Source: Thermoproteota archaeon (GTDB lineage Archaea; Thermoproteota; Korarchaeia; Korarchaeales; Korarchaeaceae). Taken from it: a stretch of 7,505 bases of DNA. Positions within the stretch are counted from its first letter, which is position 1, and every line of letters begins with the position of its first letter. The position numbers were made by a program, and so were the translations under genes. Below the pieces are notes generated by a model. The model had not been told where the DNA came from. It was given only the letters and a program-made list of their open reading frames with translations, and searched no databases. Location of the stretch: NCBI GenBank assembly GCA_011042755.1, contig DRBY01000034.1:1-7505 (forward strand), given 5' to 3'. Of this stretch, positions 1 to 6,554 are shown in pieces.

Positions 1-323
1 GTGTCCAATATGTCGTTAGAGGTGACCCCAAAGTGCACATACTCACCCAGCGGCCCAACGGCCTCAGATAAGGCCAGGACGACCGCCATGGTCTCGTGTT
101 TGACTTGTCTCTCGAACTCGACGATTCTCTCTAAGTCGACCTTGCACTCTCTGACGGTTCGTTCTATTGCCTCCGCAGCCTCCTGAGGTATTAGGCCCAC
201 TTCTGCCTCCGCTCTGGCTAGGGCAGCCTCAACCTGCAGCATAAGCCTGTATCTATTCTCTACCTCGAAGATCTCTCTCATCTCGGGCGAACCGTATCTG
301 TACTCTATCGGATGTACGGGCAA
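1..323 (-). CDS. purB: Adenylosuccinate lyase, N-terminal 107 residues (3' part beyond window)
   Basis: Adenylosuccinate lyase cleaves SAICAR to AICAR and adenylosuccinate to AMP, releasing fumarate, in cytosolic purine synthesis. Reading the minus strand from a TTG at 323 gives an open frame to the window edge. It starts LPVHPIEYRYGSPEMR, the usual N-terminus of the family, in which the Arg-Tyr-Gly-Ser contacts substrate. It continues with HETMA (residues 76-80) and VHFGVTSNDILD (96-107), the fumarase/aspartase-superfamily substrate-binding segment. The catalytic residues of the central and C-terminal domains lie outside the window. TTG is chosen because an in-frame TAG lies four codons upstream, the family N-terminus begins here, and a GAGGTGA ribosome-binding site sits just before it. 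The start is 4 bases after the hel308 stop, so co-transcription is likely. Other lyases of the superfamily (argininosuccinate lyase, CMLE) fit the N-terminus less well. Confidence 0.93.
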   Translation of the reverse strand, partial: MPVHPIEYRYGSPEMREIFEVENRYRLMLQVEAALARAEAEVGLIPQEAAEAIERTVRECKVDLERIVEFERQVKHETMAVVLALSEAVGPLGEYVHFGVTSNDILD

Positions 324-327
324 GGGG

Positions 328-334
328 TCACCTC
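328..334 (-). promoter_or_regulatory. Ribosome-binding site of purB
   Basis: The minus strand reads GAGGTGA, a full match to the archaeal anti-Shine-Dalgarno (16S 3' end ACCUCC). It sits 4 bases before the TTG start of purB and overlaps the last codons and stop of hel308. It settles the otherwise weak TTG start. The RNA could also form a small hairpin, CCUCU-UAG-AGAGG (331-343), that would hide part of this site; a 5-bp stem is unlikely to be stable at high growth temperature. Confidence 0.75.
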
Positions 335-2484
335 TCTAAGAGGGCCTTCGCCTCTCTTATGATATTCTCTGCCAACTTAGATCCTATGCCAGGGATCCTC
401 TGAAGCCTCTTGGGATCCGCTGATGCAAGATCTGAGAGTGTGCGATAACCTGCCTCGTAGAGAGCCCTAGCCCTCCTCCTGCCGACACCTAGCACAGCCG
501 TCAGTTGAAGTAGCTCCGGCTTAACGCCAACTTTCATCCTAGCCGAGAGCTGCCTCAGGTACCTAGCCTCCCTAACCTTGCCGAATAGCCTAGCTATCTC
601 GGAGAACGCGTAACTGAGCCAGGTAGCAACTTCAGTGAAACTCCTGAGATCTCCGGGCTCCACTCCGTAGGTCTCCTCGATGAGAGCCTCGGGCGCCTCA
701 TTCAGCCACGCCCTCAGAACTGCCGCCATCTTTACTGCAGAGAACCAGTTCACGGCGATTTCTATTGGGAGTTCTTCGGGAGGGAGTAAGGGTTCTAGTT
801 CCTCTAGGATCTCCTCTATCCTCTCAGACTCACGCGCGCGAATGGCCACTCGATACATGTCTGGGAGGAGCCCGATTAGATGGAGGACAGAGATTTCCAA
901 TTCGCCTTCTCCAACAGAGGGCATTCTCTCCAGCCCTCTTGCCATCATAACGGCAGACACGGGGTCTATGTAGAGCTGTGAGGTTCTAACTCCAAACCTA
1001 GTAGCTGCCAAGCGTCCACCCGAGGTGCTCTCCACGAACCCCTCTCTGATCAAGAAATCCAATGATGAGGGTATTAGGCCGGATACGGCGTGTTCTCCTC
1101 TCTCAATGTACAATAACGTCTTCTTAACGAAGTCTGCTAGGTCCGAGGGCTTTACTGGAGATCTCAGAACTATCAGAGAGAGCAAGTGCGTCCTGAATTT
1201 ACTTGGGTCATCTAGCTTTGACGTTATGGGCTCTAGATTGTCTGCTGCATAGATTGTTAGGAGCTCCTCAGCTTCTCTCCTGCTTGATGCTAGGACTATA
1301 GCCTCTCCGATCTCGTCAAAGCCAGGCCTACCTGCTCTACCTGCCATTTGATGGAATTCCATTACAGATATGGGAGCAGACCTTCCCTTCGTTCTGTCGT
1401 ACCTCTTGTGACTCTTTATGATGACCGTTCGCGCTGGCAGGTTTACGCCAGCCGCTAAAGTTGGAGTGGCCGCTATTGCCAGCAATATTCCCCTACGAAA
1501 AGCCTCTTCTATTTTGACGCGAGCGCCGTGACTTAAACCAGCGTGATGAAAAGCCGCTCCTCTCCTGACGACCTCGGCTAGCCTCTCTATCACCCTTGAC
1601 TGCGGCTCCTCCTTCAGGATAGATTCTGCAAGAGACTGGGCCGCTTCCCTATCAAATCGAACTAGAGTGGACGATATGGCCCTAGCTATCTTCGAGGCGC
1701 CGGCTACAGCCGACCTCCTCGTCGGGTAGAATACTATCGCCTGTCCACCGCTGGCTATGGTTCGCAGGGCCAAGTCTACTTCAGGGATGCCTGTTGCCTT
1801 GTGGATCTTCTCATCTCCCCGGTCGGACCATAATATTCGACCAACCCCATACGCGTAAGCTCCGACGCGGAGAGGCACAGGCCTCCAGCCGACAGCTACC
1901 GGCTCTGCTTCCAGCCAGCTAGATATCTCTTCTAGGTTGCCTATAGTCGCGCTTAGAGCTATCCTCCTGACTGAGGGGTTCGCGTCCATCAGCTTTGCAA
2001 TGGTCATTTCAATTGTGGGACCCCTCTCAGCGTCGTGGACGAAGTGGATCTCATCGAAAACCACCGTAGTCAGCGCGCTAATCCAGGAAGGCCCGTGCCT
2101 AAGTATTGAGTCCAGCTTCTCGTACGTCGTGATGATTAGGTCATGCCGCCCCAGAGGCTCCTCTGATGAGTCGTAGTCTCCCACAGAAACTCTGACAGAG
2201 AAGCCTAGACTGCCATACCTCCCCTTGAACGAGTTGTACTTTTCCGAAGCTATAGCGCGAAGTGGAACCACGTAGACCGCCTTGCCCCCCTTGAGCAGGT
2301 CGTTCACCATCGCCATCTCGGCTGCCAGCGTCTTTCCGCTTGCTGTTGGAGACGCTAGTACGAAATTACCGCTTGTAACGAGTCCTCGCTTAGCTACCTC
2401 CTCTTGCGGGGGAAATAGCCTTGTTATTCCCCACTTGTTGAGCACATCAGCGACGTGTTCTGGCAGCAATTCTCTCAAGTCCAT
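328..2484 (-). CDS. hel308: Hel308-type superfamily 2 DNA helicase
   Basis: ATP-dependent 3'-5' DNA helicase; family members unwind branched DNA and lagging strands at stalled replication forks. At 718 residues it is of normal family length. Visible in order: Q-motif-like LFPPQEEV (23-30); Walker A ASPTASGKT (44-52); motif Ia VVPLRAIASEKY (72-83); TTYEKLDS (119-126); Walker B DEIH (144-147); motif III SAT (178-180); motif IV VFYPTRRSA (251-259); HHAGL (313-317); motif V ATPTLAAGVNLPART (339-353); motif VI QMAGRAGRPG (379-388). Then come a winged-helix and helical ratchet region (about 430-650) and a C-terminal helix-hairpin-helix region, LGVGRRRARALYEAG (665-679) and IPGIGSKLAENI (697-708), typical of Hel308 rather than other Ski2-like helicases. 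The ATG start is 20 bases after the mcm stop; only a weak ribosome-binding sequence (AGGGAT) precedes it. No motif is broken. The older annotation name is Ski2-like or 'Holliday junction migration helicase' (Hjm). Confidence 0.95.
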   Translation of the reverse strand: MDLRELLPEHVADVLNKWGITRLFPPQEEVAKRGLVTSGNFVLASPTASGKTLAAEMAMVNDLLKGGKAVYVVPLRAIASEKYNSFKGRYGSLGFSVRVSVGDYDSSEEPLGRHDLIITTYEKLDSILRHGPSWISALTTVVFDEIHFVHDAERGPTIEMTIAKLMDANPSVRRIALSATIGNLEEISSWLEAEPVAVGWRPVPLRVGAYAYGVGRILWSDRGDEKIHKATGIPEVDLALRTIASGGQAIVFYPTRRSAVAGASKIARAISSTLVRFDREAAQSLAESILKEEPQSRVIERLAEVVRRGAAFHHAGLSHGARVKIEEAFRRGILLAIAATPTLAAGVNLPARTVIIKSHKRYDRTKGRSAPISVMEFHQMAGRAGRPGFDEIGEAIVLASSRREAEELLTIYAADNLEPITSKLDDPSKFRTHLLSLIVLRSPVKPSDLADFVKKTLLYIERGEHAVSGLIPSSLDFLIREGFVESTSGGRLAATRFGVRTSQLYIDPVSAVMMARGLERMPSVGEGELEISVLHLIGLLPDMYRVAIRARESERIEEILEELEPLLPPEELPIEIAVNWFSAVKMAAVLRAWLNEAPEALIEETYGVEPGDLRSFTEVATWLSYAFSEIARLFGKVREARYLRQLSARMKVGVKPELLQLTAVLGVGRRRARALYEAGYRTLSDLASADPKRLQRIPGIGSKLAENIIREAKALLER

Positions 2485-2504
2485 CTGTGGATCCCTGACG
2501 ACCC

Positions 2505-5500
2505 CTACGGACGGGCTGCAGGCTTTAGGAAGCCTGGCCTAGGTGAGTATATCAGCCCGTTCTCTTTCAGCACTCTGATCTCACGCTTGATTACGGGTTT
2601 CTCAATCTGAAGTACTTCAACTGCTGATCTGATGAATTCTTCTTCAGACACCATTCTAGATTCAGCCTTTGCAGCCATCTCGTTCAGTAGTTTCAGTAGC
2701 TCCTCCCTCCTCTTCACGGCAGACATGAACGGGCCAACCATGACCCCGCTTATGTCGTACACGCCAGCTACGACGTCAAGGCCCACTTCACTTAACATCT
2801 CCCTCATCAACTCAACGGCCACTCTTGCATCCTCTTCCGTAACGTATGACCTCAGAAACATCCTGGCGCGGGCTTCAGCTAGGCGTATCAATGCCTCAAG
2901 CTGCCGCGCCGTCAGAGGGATTGGTAAGGGCCCCTCAGTCTCAGCCGACAACTTTCCTACCTGCCTCCTCATCTCGAGGTAGAACTCTTTAATCACCCGT
3001 GAGGCCTCCTCGGTCATTTGAGGACGGACTCTCTGCTTCGCATACGCTATGTACTTCTTCAAGAGATCTGGCGGTATAGCGGGCTCAACGCTTGGGTTGG
3101 TGCCCATCCTGGCCCGAAGTATGTGGCCTGCAACGCCCGCGTCTAGATCTTCTTGAGGCTCATCCCTTATGAGGAATATGAGATCAAATCTCGATAGTAT
3201 AGTGGCAGGGAGATTGATGTTCTCAGCGGGACTTCTGAGGGGGTCGTACCTTCCGTATTTAGGATTCGCCGCAGCTATTATCGTCGTCCTTGCGTTCAGC
3301 GTCGCTACTATCCCCGCTTTTGCTATCGAGATAGTTTGCTGCTCCATCGCCTCGTGGATCGCTCGCCTGTCGTTCTCATTCATCTTGTCGAACTCATCGA
3401 TGCAGGCTACACCTCTATCTGCAAGTACCAATGCACCCGCCTCCAGAGTCCAACCGCCGGTGGTGGCGTCCCTCACAACGGCGGCTGTGAGGCCAGCCGC
3501 TGTGGCTCCCTTGCCCGTGGTGTAAAGCCCCCTCGGCGCTATCTGAGCGGTGTACTTCAAGAGTTGACTGTTGTGTATTACGAACCCGTTTGCTACAAAG
3601 TTCCGGTTGTTGGGCACCTCTATGTCGTACACCCACCCGTCCCCGTGAACAACCCTGATAGAGGCTATCTCGTCCCATGCTATGTCAGATTCGGCTAACA
3701 TCCGGAGGTAGGCTAGCTCTCGCCGTATCTCTCTGTTCGCTGGGAAGGGGCCTAGGTCCCTAGCAGCCTTCTCCAGTTCTTCGAGCGCCACTCTTAACCG
3801 GTTCCTGGGGATGTGAGAGAGACCCTTCTCGTATCTGATGAGTGTGGGCGTCGGTATCCCGATCTTAGATCTAGGAACGCCCAAGTTCTTCCTCAGCTTT
3901 GACAGCAGCGCGCCGACGTAGGGTATCCTGTCAGCCTGGTCGTCGGCCTTCTTCTGAGCAGCCGCCTTTACCAATGGTTCTGGTACCGGACCACCCTCAG
4001 CCAAGGACTTTCGGAGAATGTCGGCCTGGGCTGGCGATATCAAGAGCCGGAAGCCTGATTTTGATCTCGTGATCTTAGGATGCGTCACGCCAAGTCGCGT
4101 GAGTATTAGCCTAATTTGGTGGAGTATCCGAGCGTTCCTCGCTAGTATAGCAGCGCGCTTAGACTTCTGCAGGTATGAACCTTCGACCGAGCAGTACCCT
4201 CTCAGGAATCCACGAAGCACGGGTAGATCTGCTGATATCAGCCACTGAGGAATTTCCCTAGCTTGTGGATGATGTCTCAGAGTAGGCAGCAGCGAGAATA
4301 AGTCGCTTGCAACATTCCTCTTTAGTCGAACAGTCGCATGGAGGGCAGCGCTGTGCGCCTCGAGTTTTACAGGTCCTAAAGGTTCAGCTAGTTCCTTGAA
4401 GCGATCTGCTAAGCTTGCTGGGAGCATCAGGCGGAGGAAGAGCCTACCACGCTCTTCAGAGAACCTCGCCCTAGGAAGCACCATGCCTATCAATTCGGCT
4501 GTGTTCTCGTCGGGCGTCAGAGTGCTTGTAACCGGCGGCTGAACCTCTGAGGGCTGGAAGTTTCCGATCACGGCAACGAACATGCCTCTTTTCAGCTCGC
4601 TGGCTGGCAGAAACCTCACATAGCCATCCCTACCTATCGTAAGAAATGGGTGGGTTCTCGTTACCCTGATTCTCAACCCGCTCTTTGTCTTGATCTCAAG
4701 TAGGTCACTATTTTGGGTTCTCTTGGCTGCCACGGTGGGGGCAGCCCACTCTAAGGAGAGCGACGAGGTCATAGAGAGAACACGGGACTCTAGGGGGCTT
4801 ATGAACCCATCTGGGGTCTCTGCAGTCTCTCCCTCCTTTATCAACCTATCCGCGCGGACTAAGCCATCAGATGTGAATACCAGCGTGTCGCCAGATATGC
4901 ACTTCGCCGTTCCCGGATCGCCAACAAAGAGTAGATTTATCTCTCCTCTTACCCTGGTCCCGTCCGGCAGTGTTACAGGATTTCCGCCAAACAAAGCTAG
5001 CGCAATAGCCTTCTTCTTGATTCTGTGACCATATATCGATGGGGCTATTGAGTCGATGATCTTCTCTTCCAGCTTGGGATCCTGAGATAGCTCGAGAATT
5101 TTCCTCTCATCTTCGGGTGTGATCTCTATCTTCTCGTAAACCCTAGACGGAACTTCTACGTCGTTTACCTCTAGGTATCTCTTGAACAAAATGCCGTAAC
5201 CGGCATCCTCTCTCCGCTTCGCGGGTCTCAGGCTTATGACGGCTGTGAGCGTCACACGATCTCCCGGCTTAACCTCGTCAACTAGGTCGTCCAGTAGAAT
5301 TGCATCCACATGTTTTGGCATGGCTCCAGGCGGGAGATCTTCTGGCCGCTCTTGGATCCTTATCAACTGCCAACTCACTAGCTCCGTTCTGTCCAAATCG
5401 CGTCTGAAGTTTGGATTTTCGCACCCTGGGCAATCCTTAGGCTTCGGCTCATTGGGGTCAGCGAAGACTACGGCCCCACAGTTTGTGCAAATGTATGCTA

Positions 5501-5942
5501 TCTTCAAGGGCTTATCGAACACATCAGAGACTCTGATAACGATTCCAGAGATCTGCACAAATCTCCCGAGGGAGTAGGACGGTAGATCTCGTATTGCGGC
5601 CGTCGTGGGTAAGTTGAAGAACCTGACGTGAAATCTTCCCCTCGCGTAGAGTTCGAGTTCCTCTGTGGATATATCCCCGTATCGCTTGATTATTCTAGAC
5701 AGAGCTTGTGAGGCTGCCTCAATATGCATCCTAGGATTAACGAGTAATTCTTTCGCGTGTTCTCTAGTGGGAAGATAGGAGAATAGATCGTCATAGTCCA
5801 CCCGGAGGGACCTCTTTCGTTCTTCGATAAGCTCTGGGATTTTCTCAAAGTATTTCCGCTCTCCAGACTCATCGGTAAATGTCAATATGAAATCTTCGTA
5901 TGCGCATATCAGTTCTTCTGGAATCTCCTCAGAGACCCGCAT
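2505..5942 (-). CDS. mcm: MCM replicative DNA helicase containing an intein
   Basis: Archaeal minichromosome maintenance protein, the homohexameric 3'-5' helicase that opens DNA at replication forks. The 1145-residue precursor minus a 444-residue intein (348-791) leaves 701 residues, normal for the family. The N-terminal domain carries a C4 zinc site (C152, C155, C171, C174) and an OB fold. The AAA+ domain has Walker A GDPGTAK (341-347), completed by S792 after splicing; Walker B with D849-E850 in CIDEFDKMNENDRR; helix-2-insert region MEQQTISIAKAGI; sensor 1 N893 in AANPKYGRYD; and arginine finger R918 in SRFD. A C-terminal winged helix spans about 1070-1140. The ATG lies inside the last codons of gins23 (14-base overlap), with purine-rich GGGAGAGG before it, so translational coupling is likely. 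ATP binding should be impossible until the intein leaves. No other changed catalytic residue was seen. Confidence 0.97.
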   Translation of the reverse strand: MRVSEEIPEELICAYEDFILTFTDESGERKYFEKIPELIEERKRSLRVDYDDLFSYLPTREHAKELLVNPRMHIEAASQALSRIIKRYGDISTEELELYARGRFHVRFFNLPTTAAIRDLPSYSLGRFVQISGIVIRVSDVFDKPLKIAYICTNCGAVVFADPNEPKPKDCPGCENPNFRRDLDRTELVSWQLIRIQERPEDLPPGAMPKHVDAILLDDLVDEVKPGDRVTLTAVISLRPAKRREDAGYGILFKRYLEVNDVEVPSRVYEKIEITPEDERKILELSQDPKLEEKIIDSIAPSIYGHRIKKKAIALALFGGNPVTLPDGTRVRGEINLLFVGDPGTAKCISGDTLVFTSDGLVRADRLIKEGETAETPDGFISPLESRVLSMTSSLSLEWAAPTVAAKRTQNSDLLEIKTKSGLRIRVTRTHPFLTIGRDGYVRFLPASELKRGMFVAVIGNFQPSEVQPPVTSTLTPDENTAELIGMVLPRARFSEERGRLFLRLMLPASLADRFKELAEPLGPVKLEAHSAALHATVRLKRNVASDLFSLLPTLRHHPQAREIPQWLISADLPVLRGFLRGYCSVEGSYLQKSKRAAILARNARILHQIRLILTRLGVTHPKITRSKSGFRLLISPAQADILRKSLAEGGPVPEPLVKAAAQKKADDQADRIPYVGALLSKLRKNLGVPRSKIGIPTPTLIRYEKGLSHIPRNRLRVALEELEKAARDLGPFPANREIRRELAYLRMLAESDIAWDEIASIRVVHGDGWVYDIEVPNNRNFVANGFVIHNSQLLKYTAQIAPRGLYTTGKGATAAGLTAAVVRDATTGGWTLEAGALVLADRGVACIDEFDKMNENDRRAIHEAMEQQTISIAKAGIVATLNARTTIIAAANPKYGRYDPLRSPAENINLPATILSRFDLIFLIRDEPQEDLDAGVAGHILRARMGTNPSVEPAIPPDLLKKYIAYAKQRVRPQMTEEASRVIKEFYLEMRRQVGKLSAETEGPLPIPLTARQLEALIRLAEARARMFLRSYVTEEDARVAVELMREMLSEVGLDVVAGVYDISGVMVGPFMSAVKRREELLKLLNEMAAKAESRMVSEEEFIRSAVEVLQIEKPVIKREIRVLKENGLIYSPRPGFLKPAARP
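3762..3911 (-). other. Helix-turn-helix-like segment inside the intein
   Basis: Precursor residues of about 678-727 read as SKLRKNLGVPRSKIG, then IPTPTLIRYEKGLSHIPR, then NRLRVALEELEKA. The order of a Leu-rich helix, a second short helix, a Pro/Thr-rich turn, a helix with xLIRYEKG, and a closing helix resembles the XRE/Cro fold signature (xTISRYExG). It lies between the endonuclease core and the C-terminal splicing blocks, where some homing endonucleases carry an extra DNA-binding module. Function is inferred from pattern only; it could also be a structural linker. Confidence 0.5.
3963..4511 (-). other. Degenerate LAGLIDADG homing-endonuclease region of the intein
   Basis: Precursor residues of about 478-660 have the spacing and helices of a two-motif LAGLIDADG (DOD) endonuclease. 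Motif 1 reads LIGMVLPRA (484-492, bases 4467-4493): hydrophobic and glycine positions are kept, but the catalytic acid position is Arg491 and the final Gly is Ala. Motif 2 reads LRGYCSVEG (580-588, bases 4179-4205), with Glu587 in place of Asp, followed by SYLQKSKRAAILARNARILHQIRLILTRLG, the helix-strand pattern usual after motif 2 (shown split here: SYLQKSKRAA then ILARNARILHQIRLILTRLG). In this family each motif contributes one acid to metal binding; with one missing, DNA cleavage is probably lost. Domain limits are approximate. Confidence 0.75.
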
Positions 5943-6486
5943 CCTCTCCCTTCTCGCCTATGAAGAGCTGCAGCCAGCGGTCGATTATAAGCCTGATCTG
6001 AGCATATACAACTCTTTCCAGTGGAGTTAACCTCTCTAGGAGCCTGGATTCCACTGCCTCAGAGTCCGTAGAGAGAACCACGTACCTGAGGGCCTTTGAG
6101 AGCCTCTTTTTCAGGAGATCTCTGCTGGTCAGGAAGAGCCTTCTAGCAGCTAGCGGGTCGGCTCCCTCCGTAGTTACCTCCTCCTTCGCCTTGAGTATCC
6201 AAGCATGGAGTGACGGAGGGACTTTAACAAGCCTGGTAGTTATCAGTTCCTTGCTTAGTAAGTTCTCCAGCTCCTTCAATCCATAAGATTCAGAGTACTC
6301 GGCTACACCCTTGGCCACCAGCTCTTCAGCCAGCCACAGAGGAACATCGATCTCTAGGCCCTTCTGGAGAAGCCAAGGAAACTTCTCAGGAAGACCCTGG
6401 ATTGTCTCTCTAATCTTCACCCTGACTGTGGTGAGTTGCAGGAGCACCTCGAGCTGCTCGCTAGATAGGGTCTCTAGTAGGCCCAA
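5929..6486 (-). CDS. gins23: GINS complex subunit, Gins23 type
   Basis: Archaeal GINS is a tetramer of Gins51 and Gins23 that binds MCM and Cdc45/RecJ-like proteins to form the active replicative helicase (CMG-like). The 185-residue product has a small N-terminal B domain (about 20-64) with EIDVPLWLAEELVAKGVAEY (45-64), a pattern typical of Gins23, then a helical A domain (about 70-178) with VPPSLHAWIL (89-98) and a closing helix in LTPLERVVYAQIRLIIDRW (153-171). Domain order B then A marks Gins23 rather than Gins51. The start is TTG at 6486; no other Met occurs in the frame, and GAGGAT lies 4 bases upstream. The end overlaps mcm by 14 bases. The gins23-mcm pairing is also known from Sulfolobus. 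Sequence similarity in this family is low, so the call rests on pattern plus neighbourhood. Confidence 0.85.
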   Translation of the reverse strand: MGLLETLSSEQLEVLLQLTTVRVKIRETIQGLPEKFPWLLQKGLEIDVPLWLAEELVAKGVAEYSESYGLKELENLLSKELITTRLVKVPPSLHAWILKAKEEVTTEGADPLAARRLFLTSRDLLKKRLSKALRYVVLSTDSEAVESRLLERLTPLERVVYAQIRLIIDRWLQLFIGEKGEDAGL

Positions 6487-6490
6487 TGTT

Positions 6491-6496
6491 ATCCTC
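6491..6496 (-). promoter_or_regulatory. Ribosome-binding site of gins23
   Basis: The minus strand reads GAGGAT followed by AACA and then TTG. The match to the archaeal anti-Shine-Dalgarno and the short spacing support the TTG start, which is the first codon possible after the likely transcription start near 6498. Confidence 0.5.
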
Positions 6497-6504
6497 GTGC
6501 ATAC

Positions 6505-6530
6505 CGGTTACCTTACTGCTAATAATTAGA
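6505..6530. promoter_or_regulatory. Shared divergent promoter region of gins23 and nadK
   Basis: The near-palindrome CTAATAATTAG (6519-6529) is the only AT-rich box between the two divergent genes. Read to the right, its centre is about 30 bases before the nadK ATG at 6555, so transcription would start near 6550 and the mRNA would have almost no leader. Read to the left, its centre is about 38 bases before the gins23 TTG at 6486, giving a leader of about 12 bases that holds the GAGGAT site. Archaeal TATA boxes usually sit 25-27 bases before the transcription start. This is inferred from spacing and composition; no start site is measured. Confidence 0.5.
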
Positions 6531-6554
6531 GGAAGCGCTCCCCTGTTCTACGAG

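Larger units (their letters stand above)
3570..4901 (-). mobile_element. MCM intein, 444 residues, in the Walker A P-loop
   Basis: In-frame protein-splicing element occupying precursor residues C348-N791. The host reads GDPGTAK before it and SQLLKYTAQIAPRG after it; joined, these restore the standard MCM Walker A GDPGTAKSQLL. Splicing features: nucleophile C348 at the start of CISGDTLVFTSDG (block A); TRTH (428-431) of block B; VYDIEVP (771-777) of block F; and NGFVIHN (785-791) of block G with His-Asn at the end, followed by Ser+1. This is the class 1 layout (Cys1, Asn-terminal, Ser+1). Arg780 stands where block F often has His (NNRNF in place of xxHNF), which is variable among inteins. A LAGLIDADG-like endonuclease region fills the middle (about 478-660) and a helix-turn-helix-like segment follows (about 678-727). 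The boundaries are exact because the extein can be aligned by eye with the family motif. Confidence 0.97.

Noticed and set aside
1..186. Plus-strand open frame at the left edge
   Set aside because: The opposite strand encodes the conserved N-terminus of adenylosuccinate lyase, so the plus-strand frame is a shadow.
3415..3678. Open frame of 87 codons on the minus strand within mcm in another frame
   Set aside because: It overlaps the conserved MCM and intein coding sequence in a shifted frame and shows an Arg/Gly/Ser-rich shadow composition without family signature.
3336..3698. Open frame of 120 codons on the plus strand opposite mcm
   Set aside because: It lies antisense to the highly conserved MCM ATPase and intein C-terminus, has no recognizable motif or ribosome-binding site, and is explained by codon bias of the real gene.
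3570..4901. A group I or archaeal intron instead of an intein
   Set aside because: The reading frame stays open throughout the insert and encodes all terminal splicing blocks with Cys1, His-Asn and Ser+1 at the exact junctions.
6486..6554. N-terminal extension of NAD kinase from the upstream ATG at 6486
   Set aside because: The 23 extra residues do not resemble the family, cross the likely promoter box and overlap the gins23 start codon. The conserved first strand begins just after the ATG at 6555.
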